A stretch of 64,000 bases of DNA from Panulirus ornatus (taxonomy: Eukaryota; Arthropoda; Malacostraca; Decapoda; Palinuridae): assembly GCF_036320965.1 (NCBI RefSeq), contig NC_092271.1, positions 28,653,036 to 28,717,035 on the forward strand, written 5' to 3'. The translations under genes were made by a program, and so were the position numbers. Numbering within the stretch: the first letter of the stretch is position 1; each line of letters opens with the position of its first letter. Under the pieces are notes generated by a model. The model did not search any database, had not been told where the DNA came from, and worked only from the letters and a program-made list of their open reading frames with translations. Below, piece after piece: positions 39,901-45,432 of this stretch.

Positions 39901-41943
39901 GTATCTTAATTACTTAAAGCATTTTCAATTAATCAACTAGGGAATAAGAGAGCTAATGCATCAGTCATGACAGTCTTGAATGTTTGAATCGACAAATCAA
40001 GATGCCACGTAATCAAACCCTGGAAGAAGAAAAAGGGAACACAACTGAAAATAATAATGTGAAAAGAGAAATCATTTTCCTCAACCTAAACCCCCACTGA
40101 TCATAGTTGTGGGTGCCCTTATTAATGTTCAACCTGAAAGGGAAAAAATGTGAAAAACCATTTCCATTTCTTCAGGTTACAATAGGCCTGTTTCTTATAG
40201 GACTGTGCCAGCCGGGAAAATCACCAATATGCAAAGAGTTCCACATTTTAGCAATTTTATGAAAGAGCCAGATATCAAATCAGCCAAAGTTGCCAGTACT
40301 AATAACAAATCTGCAGGACATAATTGGCTTTCAGGTGTTGCCTGTAGACCTAGCCAGATGAAAAGGAACGGCAGCCAAGACTTCAGTCAGCACAGATGTC
40401 CACAGAAAATTACTCATGAAAATCTTATAAGCAGTGATATTTTCAACTTTCAAATCATAAAAAAGAACTCTTGATTAGAAAAAAAGAAACTCGGTATAGT
40501 GAAGCTAAGACTTGCTCGATGCTTGAGGAAGTGAAAATATGCTGACCAGCACGGATCACCTTCCACATGCATAAATGAGACATCCTTTCAAGTAATTTAC
40601 ACTGAAAATGTAGTTCATGTAGACATCTAGTCACAAAGGGGTTACAGCACTGATGAACAAAGGTAATGTTCACTAGAAACAGAAAACAGTTTTTGCCTAC
40701 CCATCCTAGCTTTTTGCTACATACATAATGATATATATTCAATACTGCTTCAGGCTTGAATAAAACACTGTTAAGGGAAAAAAATGTACACATTTAAAAA
40801 TTAATCTTAATACATCATACATTAAAGCTAGAGATTAGAGGTGTGTAAATGAGCCCATTGTTTGTTTGTTCTTGATGCTTCCTCACTAAGAAGGGAAAAG
40901 CAATTAACAAGGTATATTAAAGAAAAAAAAATGTCATGAAGGCCAGTGACAAAATTCCCATCTTGGCACATCACAACAATGTATTCCCCAAATCCTTATA
41001 CATGTTTATTCCATCATGTTTAATCTTTTCATAATTGGTCACATCCTGTTACACACCCTAAGAGAAAGAGAGAGAGGGAATATATCACATATCACTTTTC
41101 AACTTACTCTCCAGCCTACAAGCTTATTGATAAGGGTACTCTTGCCAGAATTTGGCAAACCAATAACGGCCACCTTCAAAAGTCGTGCATCCAATGGAGA
41201 GTCTACTTCCTTCCCAAGCATGGTCCCCATTTCCTCCAGGGTCCTGGGAATCTCACGCTGGTACACTGTCTCCCATGCTTTCTCATCTAAACAGATACAG
41301 AGATATACATTAGTTTCACACTGCAAGTGACTTCAAAAGATCAGTTTTGCCTTCCAATTTCTTAAGGAATTGTAGGCAACCTGCAAACAGATACTCTTGA
41401 CAGTAAATACAATTACCAGATGTTTCTGGAAATAGTATTTCGTGATTAAGTGAGGATATTACATGAAGGGGGATGGGTTTGCTCCACATGGGTTGCATTT
41501 TTTTAACAAAGTGCATGTGTGGACTTAAATAAGAGCCCATCAAAATGCACAGCTCCCAGTTTGGAGGAACAAAGAGCAGGACTCACAAATGGAATTCATG
41601 ATATTACTCAGCAGAGACTGCAAACTGTTTATCGAGGGTTAGAAAATCAAACAGCAAAATGTATTTATTCATATGAAACTGTCTGAATAATGCTTTTATG
41701 TACTGTTACTGCTTTTTCTACCAAGTGTTCATCAAAAGTTATTTGAATTTAATGTTGCTGAAAAACTTTATGGACACACTCTTCTATATGACATAAATCA
41801 GATACATACATGAAAAAAATTAATTCACTCTTGTTCACAGTCTCACCTTCTGGTATTGTGGCAAGAGTACGTGCAGCTGATTCTGCACAAGTGCACCGAC
41901 CAGTATTAGCAGCTACCCGCCAGAGAGATCTCATAATCATCAT
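10773..41943 (-). CDS. ERAL1: Mitochondrial GTPase Era homologue, seven coding exons
   Basis: The assembled gene has exons 41847-41943, 41108-41286, 37259-37383, 24501-24675, 18710-19234, 13234-13363 and 10773-10969, for 1428 nt and 475 residues (human ERAL1 has 437). Every intron is GT..AG and the phases (1,0,2,0,0,1) fit. Known role: Era-family GTPases bind the 3' region of small-subunit rRNA (mitochondrial 12S) in the matrix and help assemble the small ribosomal subunit. Visible motifs: a basic N-terminus consistent with mitochondrial import, G1 GLPNSGKST (75-83), HTT (101-103), G3 DTPG (122-125), G4 NKTD (191-194), G5 SAL (339-341), and a KH domain with a GQGG loop (432-435). The segment between NKTD and SAL is about 145 residues, longer than in mammals. 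The start is the first of three close ATGs (41943, 41940, 41934). No promoter could be placed. Confidence 0.93.
11041..12069 (-). mobile_element. RTE-like retrotransposon, type A, young, in ERAL1 intron 6
   Basis: It has an intact reverse transcriptase C-terminal frame (12046-11261) starting at the FADD region, a type A stop and short 3' UTR, and an A tail seen as about 30 T on the plus strand at 11041-11070. It is 5' truncated at 12069 within the DERAWEVSQ block. It lies in gene orientation only 72 bp upstream of the ERAL1 terminal exon. It is nearly identical to the copies at 62111-63089 and 43271-44142. Confidence 0.88.
12355..12515 (-). mobile_element. RTE-like fragment, old
   Basis: On the minus strand the translation gives VEFLKKVGG and AQIKVPEDWQNA, matching the VEFIKKGGD and HGEVPEDWRNA region of the family. 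The frame is broken after this. The flanks 12070-12354 and 12516-12719 hold nothing recognised. Confidence 0.65.
12720..13095 (+). repeat. Two tandem copies of a dispersed repeat of about 185 bp
   Basis: Two diverged copies begin near 12725 and 12905, each with TATCTATCTA, a CTCCCTCAAGG(A/G)GCTGGCC core, TCTCCATAACA and a CTTCTTAGCC...CTCACC...AACAGG ending. An inverted partial copy lies at 18478-18612 and a shorter relative near 17780-17840. The nature of the element is unknown. Confidence 0.7.
13234..13363 (-). CDS. ERAL1: ERAL1 coding exon 6 (start of KH region)
   Basis: The acceptor is TTTCTGCAG and the donor GATAGTG|GTAAGT, phase 1. It encodes TVREKFLDAYGKEIPY and KVEYWELSDSG, corresponding to the REKLLEHLPQEVPY segment of the Era C-terminal domain. 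Confidence 0.92.
13655..13832. mobile_element. RTE tail (minus) joined to short element 3' half (plus)
   Basis: The left part (13655-13725) reads on the minus strand as the GCTGCCTCGCTAAAG..AAAATGGTAGTCAAGC terminus. The right part (13727-13832) reads on the plus strand as GGGGCTAAGTGAAGATTTTC ... GCTACCTTGCTAAC. Both are diverged. Confidence 0.6.
13866..17240 (-). mobile_element. Full-length but degenerate RTE-like retrotransposon
   Basis: This is the only copy that keeps both ends, in ERAL1 intron 5. Reading minus: a 5' UTR with GTAGAAGGCGGCTAAAGGGG (near 17230), a start region giving RSHVGSAHPPQRLRLGCLNV, endonuclease pieces including VMGDLNAKVSNV and MSDHYLLEAKV (16846-16333), the spacer (16060-15332), reverse transcriptase pieces (15378-14438, with FTDDT in place of FADDT), the C-terminal end (14437-14243) and a 3' UTR to about 13866. 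Several frameshifts break the ORF, so it is a pseudoelement. It helps define the family's full length at about 3.3 kb. Confidence 0.85.
17241..17725 (-). mobile_element. RTE-like 3' fragment abutting the full-length copy
   Basis: It is a second minus-strand copy consisting of the 3' UTR and the last codons (HPSFHLQFG shadow frame opposite). It begins exactly where the 5' end of the full-length copy stops at 17240, so the two lie head-to-tail in the same orientation. Confidence 0.7.
17726..18279. other. ERAL1 intron 5 remainder
   Basis: It contains a partial relative of the 185-bp dispersed repeat near 17780-17840 and short CTACCTAATGCTCCT repeats at 17845-17950. Nothing coding was recognised. 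Confidence 0.4.
18280..18430 (+). mobile_element. RTE-like 3' fragment, old
   Basis: Matches the ATGCAGGAGGGTG...GTGGGCTGAACCAGG...AAACCA part of the family's ORF end and 3' UTR, with many substitutions. Confidence 0.6.
18478..18612 (-). repeat. Inverted copy of the 185-bp dispersed repeat
   Basis: Carries GGCTAAGAAGCAGCAATGGA, GGCCACCCCCTTGAGG and a (GATA)n end, the reverse complement of the repeat at 12720-13095. It ends about 100 bp from ERAL1 exon 5. Confidence 0.7.
18710..19234 (-). CDS. ERAL1: ERAL1 coding exon 5 (G4 end, long linker, G5)
   Basis: The acceptor is TTTTTACAG and the donor TCTCAG|GTATGT; 525 nt, phase 0. It starts with TDRTKCKQNLLDMTRLL, so NK|TD is completed across the splice. 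A polar Ser/Lys/Asp-rich linker of about 110 residues follows, then WPKFKEVFMISALDGFGVDD, which matches the GWPHFKEIFMLSAL block of ERAL1. The linker has no recognised domain and looks disordered. Confidence 0.92.
19235..19454. other. ERAL1 intron 4, start
   Basis: Unique AT-rich sequence with a short GAAGGA/CTAACTAACTGA repeat near 19360-19430. Confidence 0.35.
19455..19700 (-). mobile_element. RTE-like fragment, old
   Basis: It carries the complement of the NLFMDGVV region (CCATCCATAAACAAATCAAA) and of MDLEKAYD (GTCCATAAATGCCACATAC), with frame breaks. Confidence 0.65.
19800..21010. repeat. Low-copy block repeated three times
   Basis: A block of roughly 60 bp with GTGGTCACAATGTCAGAAGC and AACATTACTTTAGTAATGTA recurs at about 19818, 20030 and 20945. 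The family is unknown. The rest of 19700-21050 apart from the array at 20225-20690 shows nothing else. Confidence 0.5.
20225..20690. repeat. Degenerate tandem repeat, unit about 50-58 bp
   Basis: Around eight diverged units share GGGTGTAGTGAAGATAGCC, ACTGACCTGA and CCCATGAG elements. The period is irregular. Confidence 0.65.
21050..21210 (-). mobile_element. RTE-like fragment, old
   Basis: Reads as the complement of the VDVLEM and LYGCEAW region (CATTTCCAGCACATCTATCC) with heavy decay. Confidence 0.5.
21211..21734. other. ERAL1 intron 4, unique part
   Basis: Short open frames on both strands, none recognised. It contains a repeated GTGCATTACCCA phrase at 21227 and 21606 with GAGTGAGAGCGACAGT/GAGTGTGATCGTACTGTGAG neighbours, possibly a diverged 380-bp duplication. 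Confidence 0.35.
21735..22015 (-). mobile_element. RTE-like 3' UTR fragment, type B
   Basis: Only the 3' UTR survives: the ATACATATATGCATAAGTAC stretch, GAGGTAGCACTAGGAAAAGA and TCTAGCTATCATG. It lacks coding sequence. Confidence 0.65.
22075..22165 (-). mobile_element. RTE-like terminal fragment
   Basis: Old terminus: TAATCGCTGTTTCCAGCTTG ... GGTAGTGCCTGGAAACAGAC followed by an ACACAC run. Confidence 0.55.
22188..23757 (-). mobile_element. RTE-like retrotransposon, type B, 5' truncated
   Basis: It has the full type B 3' UTR (22188-22597), then the C-terminal ORF (22598-22924 and 23059-23625) with FADD, the LRQGCVMSPW motif B and part of motif A. An internal deletion near 22912 removes the GVRWFDRVSN block, and another near 23600 removes part of GVGGKLLEAV. 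It is 5' truncated inside GRGCVDQVF at 23757. Confidence 0.85.
23758..23918 (-). mobile_element. RTE-like 3' UTR fragment
   Basis: CCATACACACACATATAAAT ... CATACTTACTTGCCTTCATC, directly abutting the 5' cut of the previous copy. Confidence 0.6.
23920..24150 (+). mobile_element. Short RTE-derived element, near complete
   Basis: From ATCCCTGGGGATAGGGGAGA to GACGCTACCTTGCTCAGGCA and an A/T tail; about 230 bp, diverged, no ORF. It is in ERAL1 intron 4. Confidence 0.75.
24172..24440 (-). mobile_element. RTE-like 3' UTR fragment plus short-element head
   Basis: 24172-24405 is a type B terminal UTR (GTCGCTGTCTCCCGCATTAG). 24405-24440 (GAAGTATTCTCTCCCCCCTA) is the 5' head of a short element or RTE on the minus strand. 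It ends 60 bp from ERAL1 exon 4. Confidence 0.6.
24501..24675 (-). CDS. ERAL1: ERAL1 coding exon 4 (G domain core)
   Basis: The acceptor is TTTCTAG and the donor AACAAG|GTAATG. It encodes ADLMAVVHDASNHFTR and IPSVLVLNK, the strand that enters the G4 NKxD motif, whose Asp is supplied by the next exon. The splice with exon 3 rebuilds the KHRLKRSLL segment. Intron 3 is 12.6 kb and is the most repeat-rich intron. Confidence 0.92.
24870..25140 (+). mobile_element. Jockey/CR1-like retrotransposon 3' end
   Basis: It encodes a decayed C-terminus with MVDECNKITIDTGNADSIQK and LKKLYDKE, followed by AGGTAATTACACAA, the usual end structure of such elements. It is a different lineage from the RTE family. 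The clade is not resolved. Confidence 0.6.
25450..26190 (-). mobile_element. Jockey-like reverse transcriptase remnant
   Basis: Minus-strand translations give FAFDTSVNKIIISEV (decayed FADDT), then further on SKLERIQKHYK and VLKQMQFYSLKRRER, resembling the LERIQ..FT and LYSLERRRER blocks of Jockey-type elements. Many stops. Confidence 0.6.
26390..26980 (-). mobile_element. RTE-like fragment, truncated at both ends
   Basis: Minus-strand reverse transcriptase from NLFMDGVV (26980) to the VDVLEMNE block (26390). FADDA occurs in place of FADDT, and the frame is broken near 26640. It is more diverged than the type A copies. Confidence 0.75.
26985..27017. repeat. (AT)n microsatellite
   Basis: 33 bp of AT dinucleotides between an RTE fragment and a short element. 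Confidence 0.9.
27015..27252 (+). mobile_element. Short RTE-derived element, complete reference copy
   Basis: From TATCCCTAGGGATAGGGGAT through GAATACTTCCCACGTATTCC, GTCGTAGAAGGCGACTAAAA, the C-rich GCTGGAAATCCTCCCCTC, CAAAAGAAGGTACAGAGAAA and GATATTCCCTC to the terminus CAACCTCGCTATTGCGGGAG...GGCGAATAG. About 238 bp with an AT tail. Its head matches the RTE 5' UTR and its terminus matches the RTE 3' end, with the RTE middle absent. Confidence 0.85.
27275..27687 (+). mobile_element. RTE-like 3' ORF segment
   Basis: Starts at ACAACAATGTTGTATGG directly after an AT tract and ends just past the type A stop (GGTTGACGTG). No 3' UTR follows; instead an inverted RTE 5' segment begins. Confidence 0.8.
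27688..30054 (-). mobile_element. RTE-like 5' part: endonuclease and half of the RT
   Basis: The minus strand keeps a 5' UTR (30054-29966), the endonuclease-to-spacer frame (29965-28538) and the reverse transcriptase through LLFADDTALMADSCEKLQKL to about 27690, where the element breaks. The 2270-nt frame is interrupted by only two in-frame TGA codons: 28538-28540 (from the CGA of the GCFGRGG block) and 28142-28144. It is the best source for the family's N-terminal half. Confidence 0.88.
28538..29965 (-). CDS. RTE-like apurinic-type endonuclease domain and spacer
   Basis: 475 codons. Endonuclease (EEP family) motifs in order: GCLNVCG with Asn24, LSETK with Glu53, IGAYAPG (121-127), MGDLKAK (158-164), LDYVLID (227-233) and MSDHYL with Asp255-His256. 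Residue 162 is Lys where the older copy at 16526-16846 has Asn (GDLNAK). As this Asn belongs to the catalytic set of the family, the copy is probably nuclease-dead. Residues about 265-475 are a charged, helical spacer leading to the RT. The start ATG follows an AACTTTCTAAA leader. Confidence 0.82.
   Translation of the reverse strand: MENRRRSHAGSAQPPRRLRLGCLNVCGCNQDVKKGEIGIMFEERNLDVLALSETKLKGKREEWFGNVLGVKSGVSERTRAREGVAVLLKQELWESVIECKKVNSRLIWVKLKVDGERWVIIGAYAPGHEKKDHERQVFWEQLNECVSGFDARDWVIVMGDLKAKVSNVAVEGIIGIHGVFSVVNGNGEELVDLCAEKGLVIGNTWFKNRDIHKYTYVRRRNGQRALLDYVLIDRRAKERLLDVNVLRGATGGMSDHYLVEARVKICMGFQKRRVNVGVKRVVRVSELGKETCVRKYQERLSTEWKKVRTMEVRGVGEEWDVFRESVMDCAKDACGMRRVGGGLIRKGSEWWDEEVRLVKEKREAFGRFLQGKNAIEWEMYKRKREEVKRKVQEVKKRANESWGERVSLNFRENKKMFWKEVNKVRKTREQMGTSVKGANGEVITSSGDVRKRWSEYFEGLLNVFDDRVADIGCFG
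30064..30892 (+). mobile_element. RTE-like retrotransposon, type A, 5' truncated
   Basis: Starts at ATTAGGTACAGTAGGG after a short TA run, intact C-terminal frame to the type A stop at 30712-30714, short 3' UTR, terminus GCGGGAGACAGCGGC, then A and TA tails. Confidence 0.87.
30893..30977. repeat. A-run and (TA)n microsatellite
   Basis: 12 A then about 72 bp of TA dinucleotides at the 3' end of the preceding RTE copy. Confidence 0.95.
30978..31112 (-). mobile_element. RTE 5' UTR fragment only
   Basis: On the minus strand it reads AGGATAGGGGTGAAAGAATA, GTAGAAGGTGACTAGAGGGG, GGCCAGAAATCCTCCCCTCC and AACTTTCTAAAATGGGAAAC. It stops right at the RTE start codon, where the TA tract begins. It shows that the RTE 5' UTR shares its head with the short element. 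Confidence 0.8.
31114..32195 (+). mobile_element. RTE-like retrotransposon, type A, 5' truncated
   Basis: Intact frame 31117-32004 from NLFMDGVV through FADD (near 31235) to the type A stop, then the short 3' UTR and the GCGGGAGACAGCGACAAAGC terminus. It lies tail-to-tail with the following minus copy. Confidence 0.88.
32196..34074 (-). mobile_element. RTE-like retrotransposon, type B, 5' truncated
   Basis: Minus strand, long type B 3' UTR (32196-32539), C-terminal frame ending VVYRGQCAVNGLNQGM (stop at 32540), reverse transcriptase frames 33495-33049 and 34056-33592. It is broken by small deletions (one removes part of CEAWAMD near 32946, another removes RV before DRDALW) and by a stop near 33500. 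5' cut at 34074 inside the KALRKMKAGK block. Confidence 0.87.
34080..34215 (+). mobile_element. RTE-like 3' terminus, old
   Basis: TATGTATATATATGTGTATG ... GGCCATTCTTCATCTGTTTC, CTGGCACTACCTTGCTGATG, terminus near 34212. Confidence 0.65.
34256..34610 (-). mobile_element. RTE-like 3' UTR, old, type B
   Basis: Minus-strand terminus with GGTAGCGCCAGGAAAATGAC near 34290, internal module near 34470 and the AGACTGACTGTGAATAAATG block. It converges on the preceding plus-strand terminus. The minus end reads GTAGGAAATGGCAGTCAAGT, the form compared with the SPT6 acceptor. Confidence 0.7.
34860..35310 (-). mobile_element. Jockey/CR1-like retrotransposon 3' end
   Basis: Minus-strand translation contains VVNEWNNQLRTL and a KNLRGCMT-like end, the same C-terminal class as 24870-25140, with stops. 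Confidence 0.55.
35850..36640 (-). mobile_element. Jockey-like reverse transcriptase remnant
   Basis: A minus-strand frame gives NKLERIQKHFTSRIG, a stop, then MEHMDYHERLR, matching the LERIQ..FT..I..M...Y.ERL block of Jockey-like elements. The element limits are approximate. Confidence 0.6.
36641..37258. other. ERAL1 intron 3, end
   Basis: AT-rich; it may be more of the Jockey-like remnant, but no conserved block could be read. Confidence 0.3.
37259..37383 (-). CDS. ERAL1: ERAL1 coding exon 3 (switch regions)
   Basis: The exon is too short to stand out as an ORF but fits exactly between neighbours: acceptor TTTGGCAG and donor ACAAA|GTAATT, phase 2. It encodes SSKVHTTEV (G2) and QLVFLDTPGL (G3), matching the SRKVHTT and LLDTPG blocks of the Era family. 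Intron 2 (37384-41107) carries a 141-bp tandem array and a purine-rich array. Confidence 0.92.
37905..38690. repeat. Tandem array of about 141-bp units
   Basis: The GACCAACATAGCAATTTTTG phrase recurs at 37996, 38139, 38281, 38422 and 38552 (spacing 143, 142, 141, 130). Between them every unit has a GGTACAAATACAA, a GGAAGTAACATGG, a CTATGTGGCTGTGG and a GGCAATTTTGAGGCTGCAAA block. About 5.5 diverged units, in ERAL1 intron 2. Confidence 0.9.
38780..39068. repeat. Purine-rich degenerate tandem array
   Basis: Repeats of GGAAGACCTAAGGAGAA and GGACTTGGTGAAGACCTAG type units, 25-35 bp, strongly purine-biased on the plus strand, ending in a poly(G) run. Confidence 0.7.
39069..39090 (+). repeat. Poly(G) tract of 22 bases
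   Basis: An uninterrupted run of 22 G at the end of the purine-rich array in ERAL1 intron 2. On the transcribed RNA (minus-strand gene) it would appear as poly(C). Confidence 0.95.
39091..41107. other. ERAL1 intron 2, unique part
   Basis: AT-rich. No conserved ORF or repeat was recognised, apart from an AGAGAAAGAGAGAGAG patch near 41060. Confidence 0.4.
41108..41286 (-). CDS. ERAL1: ERAL1 coding exon 2 (P-loop)
   Basis: The acceptor is CTGTTTAG and the donor AGA|GTAAGT, phase 0 at the end. It encodes the REIPRTLEEM lead-in and LLKVAVIGLPNSGKSTLINK, the G1 loop with the catalytic Lys at residue 81. Intron 1 is 560 bp. Confidence 0.93.
41847..41943 (-). CDS. ERAL1: ERAL1 coding exon 1 (N-terminal targeting segment)
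   Basis: It encodes MMIMRSLWRVAANTGRC and onward, ending in TIPE with a phase 1 donor (CCAGAAG|GTGAGA). The peptide has several Arg and no acidic residue in its first 20, as expected for a matrix import signal. The same frame stays open upstream to an ATG at 42036. A good acceptor-like site (CCATGTCAG, exon would start at 41983) suggests that upstream sequence may be 5' UTR behind an intron, so the true start is uncertain by a few codons. Confidence 0.8.
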
Positions 41944-42239
41944 TTTGGTAATGTTGTGCAAAGGTGAAAGAAATATTCCCTTTCTGACATGGAAAACAAG
42001 AGATTTGTGTGAGTAAAAAAATTTCTGAAGGGTCAAATTTCATTAATTTCATTCCATTATGAAAACACTTTCAAATGTCACGCTGAACTAAAGTTATAAA
42101 GTATTGCATACAATAATCTGTTAAAAATATAACATGCAAAGATCATAATTCAGTAAACTAGTAAACTTACTTTATCAAAAAAATTACTGTGAACACAGTA
42201 ACATAATACCAAAAGCAAGATAATGAAATTATGATGAAA

Positions 42240-42660
42240 AAATTATGAATAAAGGATATCTGAAAACAAACTTTTGAAGGTCCAAAAAGAAGAGAAGTAC
42301 TTAGGACTTATCATCAGTAACAATATGAAATCTATAAAAAAGAAAATTCAAATACAATATTGCCATGATTCACTGCAAGATACTTTCCTTACATGAAGTC
42401 AGATATCAGGATAACTCTCCATATCTCTTTATTATGTAGCTCAGTTCTAGTTTCCCAACTTTTTAAAACAATAAAGGAAACTTGAAAGAAACAAGAAAAG
42501 GGTAACAAGATTAATACCAGGACTAAAATACATGCTATGTTATGAAACATTACTGGAAAAAATCAAGAAAATTGAATATCCAAACCTTCAAAGGTTCATG
42601 ATACTTAGAAAATATTATATCAACATGGATATACTCTTCTAGGTAAAGAGGATTCTGGTA
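42240..42660 (+). mobile_element. CR1/Jockey-like reverse transcriptase remnant
   Basis: Translations give EKYLGLIISNNMKS, then after frame breaks RNKKRVTRLIPGLKYM and YETLLEKIKK, which resemble the RRATKLIPGL..LSYEERLK block of CR1/Jockey elements. Confidence 0.6.
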
Positions 42661-43270
42661 ACCAAAACCAATAAAAAATACATTTTTACAAATACAGTCA
42701 ATTGAAACTGCGATAAGCTACATGCCAAAGTCAAAAACGCCATAACGATACACTCATTCAAGAACAAACTCAGTTACTTTCAGCTGGCAGGTTAAATTGG
42801 TTGTTTAACTCCACATCTACTCTTATGCATTGCTATTGCCGGAGCTTATATCATCTAATAACATACAATGCTCAAAATCATGCTCCGCAGCTGTCACTGT
42901 ATTCTATAAACACTCCAAAAGTACTGCAAAACAAAATCACTCAATTTCCAAAGCTAACATAATGCAAAGCTAAACTAGACTTTTGCCAAAAACAAATCCA
43001 TTTCAATTGCATTTAGGGAACCCAGACAGCAAAAGACCTCATAAATATTACCATAAAGAAATCTACAAAAACGTGTCTCCCTCAACAACAAATAAAGAAA
43101 CAACAAAAACTACAATAAACGTCATAATGAAATCACCAATTATCATTAATTCATAATATGCCTTGTGTATAGGTCATCCCAAGTATGAGGGTAATGAAAC
43201 AACAAATTACAATAATGAAGCATCATATTTTATGGCATATAAATCTCATTTAAAAATCCACACTAAAACA
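42661..43270. other. Intergenic, nothing recognised
   Basis: AT-rich and without repeats seen elsewhere in the window. Confidence 0.35.
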
Positions 43271-44142
43271 TTCTTTTTTTTTTTTTTTTTGCCGCTGTCT
43301 CCCGCGTTTGCGAGGTAGCGCAAGGAAACAGACGAAAGAAATGGCCCAACCCACCCCCATACACATGTATATACATACATCCACACACGCAAATATACAT
43401 ACCTACACAGCTTTCCATGGTTTACCCCAGATGCTTCACATGACTTGATTCAATCCACTGACAGCACGTCAACCCCGGTATACCACATCGCTCCAATTCA
43501 CTCTATTCCTTGCCCTCCTTTCACCCTCCTGCATGTTCAGGCCCCGATCACACAAAATCTTTTTCACTTCATCTTTCCACCTCCAATTTGGTCTCCCTCT
43601 TCTCCTCGTTCCCTCCACCTCCGACACATATATCCTCTTGGTCAATCTTTCCTCACTCATTCTCTCCATGTGCCCAAACCATTTCAAAACACCCTCTTCT
43701 GCTCTCTCAACCACGCTCTTTTTATTTCCACACATCTCTCTTACCCTTACGTTACTTACTCGATCAAACCACCTCACACCACACATTGTCCTCAAACATC
43801 TCATTTCCAGCACATCCATCCTCCTGCGCACAACTCTATCCATAGTCCACGCCTCGCAACCATACAACATTGTTGGAACCACTATTCCTTCAAACATACC
43901 CATTTTTGCTTTCCGAGATAATGTTCTCGACTTCCACACATTCTTCAAGGCTCCCAGAATTTTCGCCCCCTCCCCCACCCTATGATCCACTTCCACTTCC
44001 ATGTTTCCATCCGCTGCCAGATCCACTCCCAGATATCTAAAACACTTCACTTCCTCCAGTTTTTCTCCATTCAAACTCACCTCCCAATTGACTTGACCCT
44101 CAACCCTACTGTACCTAATAACCTTGCTCTTATTCACATTTA
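43271..44142 (-). mobile_element. RTE-like retrotransposon, type A, 5' truncated
   Basis: Intact C-terminal frame 44137-43469, type A stop, short 3' UTR and a T run (A tail) at 43274-43291. Cut at 44142 in the VNVNKSKV block. Confidence 0.87.
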
Positions 44143-44224
44143 ATTCTATGTCCTATAAACTGAGGGTCATTGATCCTGAACCACCAAGCGCCAAAGGCAA
44201 ATTGTTTAACATTAATTATTATGG

Positions 44225-44657
44225 GATTTTACACAAATGTGGGTAGTTTCAGCAAAAATATTGTATATTTCCATTCAAGTATCTATTAAAGTCAATTAGG
44301 ATAAAATATTATTGCAATACAAGTTTTTTCACTGAAAATCATTCATAGCAATTACGGTAACATTTTGCTAAGATTTTTTGAACAACAAAAGAAAGCGAGT
44401 CAACCGTTTTCATGATTTTATCCCACTTTCCACTGTAATATGTACATCATTTCAGCAAAATTATTACATTTCTGAGAATGTATTATATCAAGCACAGTAT
44501 GAATAGAATGCTATTGTAATATAACAGTATTTCAACCAAAATCTATAAAAAAAAAGAGTAGCATCTCTTGATCATCATAAGGTTAGGTAAAATCTTTTGT
44601 TTTTGTTATGTATTTCATCCTATTTTACACTGAAATACATCGTTTCAGCAACAACTA
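44225..44657. repeat. Diverged tandem repeat of about 200 bp
   Basis: Two and a bit units: TATTGCAATACAAG.. at 44310 pairs with TATTGTAATATAAC.. at 44513, and TTTCAGCAAAA phrases recur at 44246, 44449 and 44643. AT-rich. Confidence 0.5.
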
Positions 44658-45432
44658 CTGTTTATGGATGGGGTTGTTAGGGAGGTGAATGCAAGAGTTT
44701 TGGAAAGAGGGGCAAGTATGAAGTCTGTTGGGGATGAGAGAGCTCGGGAAATGAGTCAGTTGTTGTTCGCTGATGATACAGTGCTGGTGGCTGATTCATG
44801 TGAGAAACTGCAGAAGCTGGTGACTGAGTTTGGTAAAGTGTGTGAAAGAAGAAAGTTAAGAGTAAATGTGAATAAGAGCAAGGTTATTAGGTACAGTAGG
44901 GTTGAGGGTCAAGTCAATTGGGAGGTAAGTTTGAATGGAGAAAAACTGGAGGAAGTAAAGCGTTTTAGATATCTGGGAGTGGGTCTGGCAGCGGATGCAA
45001 CCATGGAAGCAGAAGTGAATCATAGGGTGGGGGAGGGGGCGAAAATCCTGGGAGCCTTGAAGAATGTGTGGAAGTCGAGAACATTATCTCCGAAAGCAAA
45101 AATGGGTATGTTTGAAGGAATAGTGGTTCCAACAAAGTTGTATGGTTGCGAGGCGTGGGCTATGGATAGAGTTGTGCGCAGGAGGGTGGATGTGCTGGAA
45201 ATGAGATGTCTGAGGACAATATGTGATGTGAGGTGGTTTGATTGAGTAAGTAATGTAAGGGTTAGAGAGATGTGTGGAAATAAAAAGAGCGTGGTTGAGA
45301 GAGCAGAAGAGGGTGTTTTGAAATGGTTTGGGCACATGGAGAGAATGAGAGGAAAGATTGACCAAGAGGATATATGTGTCGGAGGTGGAGGGAACGAGGA
45401 GAAGTGGGAGACCAAATTGGAGGTGGAAAATT
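44658..45432 (+). mobile_element. RTE-like fragment, truncated at both ends
   Basis: FMDGVV through GRPNWRW. Broken by TGA at 45243-45245 (WFD then stop, CGA to TGA) and a 2-nt loss in the MSEERL block. No 3' UTR. Confidence 0.82.

Noticed and set aside
40205..40793. Frames of 89 (plus) and 112 (minus) codons in ERAL1 intron 2
   Set aside because: They overlap on opposite strands, have no known domain and do not fit the ERAL1 exon order.
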